Positions 5,977-6,779 of a stretch of DNA of 6,779 bases are shown here, in pieces. Both the position numbers and the translations under genes were made by a program. The notes below the pieces were generated by a model. That model did not search any database and had not been told where the DNA came from. It worked only from the letters and a program-made list of their open reading frames with translations. Positions within the stretch are counted from its first letter, which is position 1. Each line of letters begins with the position of its first letter. Source of the stretch: Sphingomonadaceae bacterium. Lineage in GTDB: Bacteria; Pseudomonadota; Alphaproteobacteria; Sphingomonadales; Sphingomonadaceae. The stretch spans positions 1 through 6,779 of the forward strand of contig JAFARM010000200.1 of NCBI GenBank assembly GCA_019245455.1. Reading direction: 5' to 3'.

Positions 5977-6779
5977 ATGAAATACATACTCGCAGCGGGT
6001 GTCGTTTTGCTCGCCGGATGCGGCAATAGCACCACGAACGGATCGGCAGAGTTTGACACTAAAGCTGAGTCAGCGCGGCCTCAACTTACTTTGCGAGACT
6101 ATTCTAGACTAGTCGCGAACAGAACTAGCTGTCAGCAGTTCATGGCTTCAACATCTAAGCTTCCGGATGCTACTGGACTCATAAAGAATATTGCATCGTC
6201 GACGCCGTTGTCAAAAAGCGAATATGAAACGACGAATGCCTTCGAAAAGAGAACGCGCGAAGTCTACGGACAAGCCTTCGGCATTGGTGTCCCATACGTT
6301 TTTCCCATTACCATTGTCGGCAATGATCTCTACTATGATGCGGATAAGTCACAGCTTATTTTCAATAGCTTCTCAACTGAATACGAGCCGTCCGTCTCGA
6401 GCAAGAAGGTGCGAGTTAGCGTCTATGACGACGTTGTACCTGGCGCGTCCTTCGAGGCTAGCAATGCCATGGGAGCCAAGGTGAACGTTGAAACGGAGTC
6501 AGGTGATACAGGACACCTTGTCTTCCGAACCAGAGAACTTGGGAAGCATAAGCTTGACAATACAGACAGAATTTACGTGAATGTCGATAGTGACACGGCT
6601 AGGCGTATTAAGACAGCTGATCATATGTACATAGTCGGTGAGCCGACATATCCATATCACGAGACTGAGTCTAAATACCTAAAGGCAACCTTCACCGAAC
6701 CCAGCGAGTCTAATGTCATTGATCATGAGTACACAATTAAGCTAAAATGCGCCTTTTTCGTCGCTAATGGTCAGACTGT
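5977..6779 (+). CDS. Putative lipoprotein of unknown function, low GC, 3' end beyond the window
   Basis: The frame from ATG 5977 is open through all 267 complete codons to the window end, with no stop. MKYILAAGVVLLAGC is a short lipoprotein signal peptide with a classic lipobox (L-A-G-C, C15). The next residue is glycine, not aspartate, so outer-membrane sorting is the default expectation. The rest is soluble-looking: a polar N-terminal region (16-90) with a second cysteine (C52 in RTSCQQF), a FEKRTREVYGQAFGI stretch around 101-115, and a likely beta-rich region (VPYVFPITIVGNDLYYD and alternating strands further on). No family is recognised. GC content is about 42-50% per 60-base line against about 70-75% in the gcv genes. 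Codons rare in the rest of the window (AGA, ATA, CTA, TCA, ACA) are frequent, which suggests horizontal acquisition. The Shine-Dalgarno is weak (GGGGGCGG about 10 nt upstream); the start rests on the signal peptide. Confidence 0.85.
   Translation, partial: MKYILAAGVVLLAGCGNSTTNGSAEFDTKAESARPQLTLRDYSRLVANRTSCQQFMASTSKLPDATGLIKNIASSTPLSKSEYETTNAFEKRTREVYGQAFGIGVPYVFPITIVGNDLYYDADKSQLIFNSFSTEYEPSVSSKKVRVSVYDDVVPGASFEASNAMGAKVNVETESGDTGHLVFRTRELGKHKLDNTDRIYVNVDSDTARRIKTADHMYIVGEPTYPYHETESKYLKATFTEPSESNVIDHEYTIKLKCAFFVANGQT

Noticed and set aside
5409..6029. 206-codon plus-strand frame spanning the HTH gene and the composition boundary
   Set aside because: Random-looking composition, no start signal, and it overlaps the lipoprotein signal peptide in another frame.
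6191..6484. 97-codon plus-strand frame inside the lipoprotein gene
   Set aside because: Out-of-frame with the lipoprotein gene, which has a clear signal peptide and stays open for the full 803 bases; the short frame has no supporting feature.

Overview
This is a high-GC (roughly 70% or more) window from an alphaproteobacterium, most likely a sphingomonad. The clearest taxonomic clue is the C-terminal sorting tag on the minus-strand gene at 2795-4105: PEP, then a W-A-x-M-x-x-x-G-F-G-type membrane segment, then an RRRR cluster. This is the PEP-CTERM variant typical of Sphingomonadales. The split glycine decarboxylase genes and the type of dispersed palindromic repeat between them fit the same group.

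Layout. Positions 2-1171 (+) hold the 3' part of gcvPA, cut by the window edge, and 1283-2794 (+) hold complete gcvPB. Together they encode the PLP-dependent P-protein of the glycine cleavage system. The 111-bp gap between them is almost filled by a long near-perfect inverted repeat (1172-1266). The gcvPB stop abuts, with no spacer, the stop of a convergent gene (2795-4105, -). That gene encodes an exported, PEP-CTERM-tagged member of the vanadium haloperoxidase/PAP2 phosphatase superfamily. Two of its three active-site motifs are intact, but the PSGH motif has lost its histidine. A 165-bp divergent intergenic region (4106-4270) with two palindromes separates it from a LuxR-type HTH regulator (4271-5365, +) with an unrecognised N-terminal sensory part. 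The regulator is a natural candidate to control the haloperoxidase-like gene, itself, or both.

A small convergent gene (5427-5801, -) encodes a sphingomonad-type helix-turn-helix protein that looks divergent or decaying. From about 5890 the base composition drops to roughly 45% GC. A lipoprotein gene of foreign-looking codon usage starts at 5977 (+) and is still open at the window end.

The gcv genes act as one unit in one-carbon metabolism. The haloperoxidase-like/LuxR pair is a plausible regulatory module for a cell-surface or exported protein. The right end looks like the edge of horizontally acquired DNA. I see no CRISPR array, tRNA, rRNA, transposase or other evident new multi-gene system. 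The most unusual items are the active-site substitution, the divergent regulator pair with its palindrome, and the compositionally alien lipoprotein.
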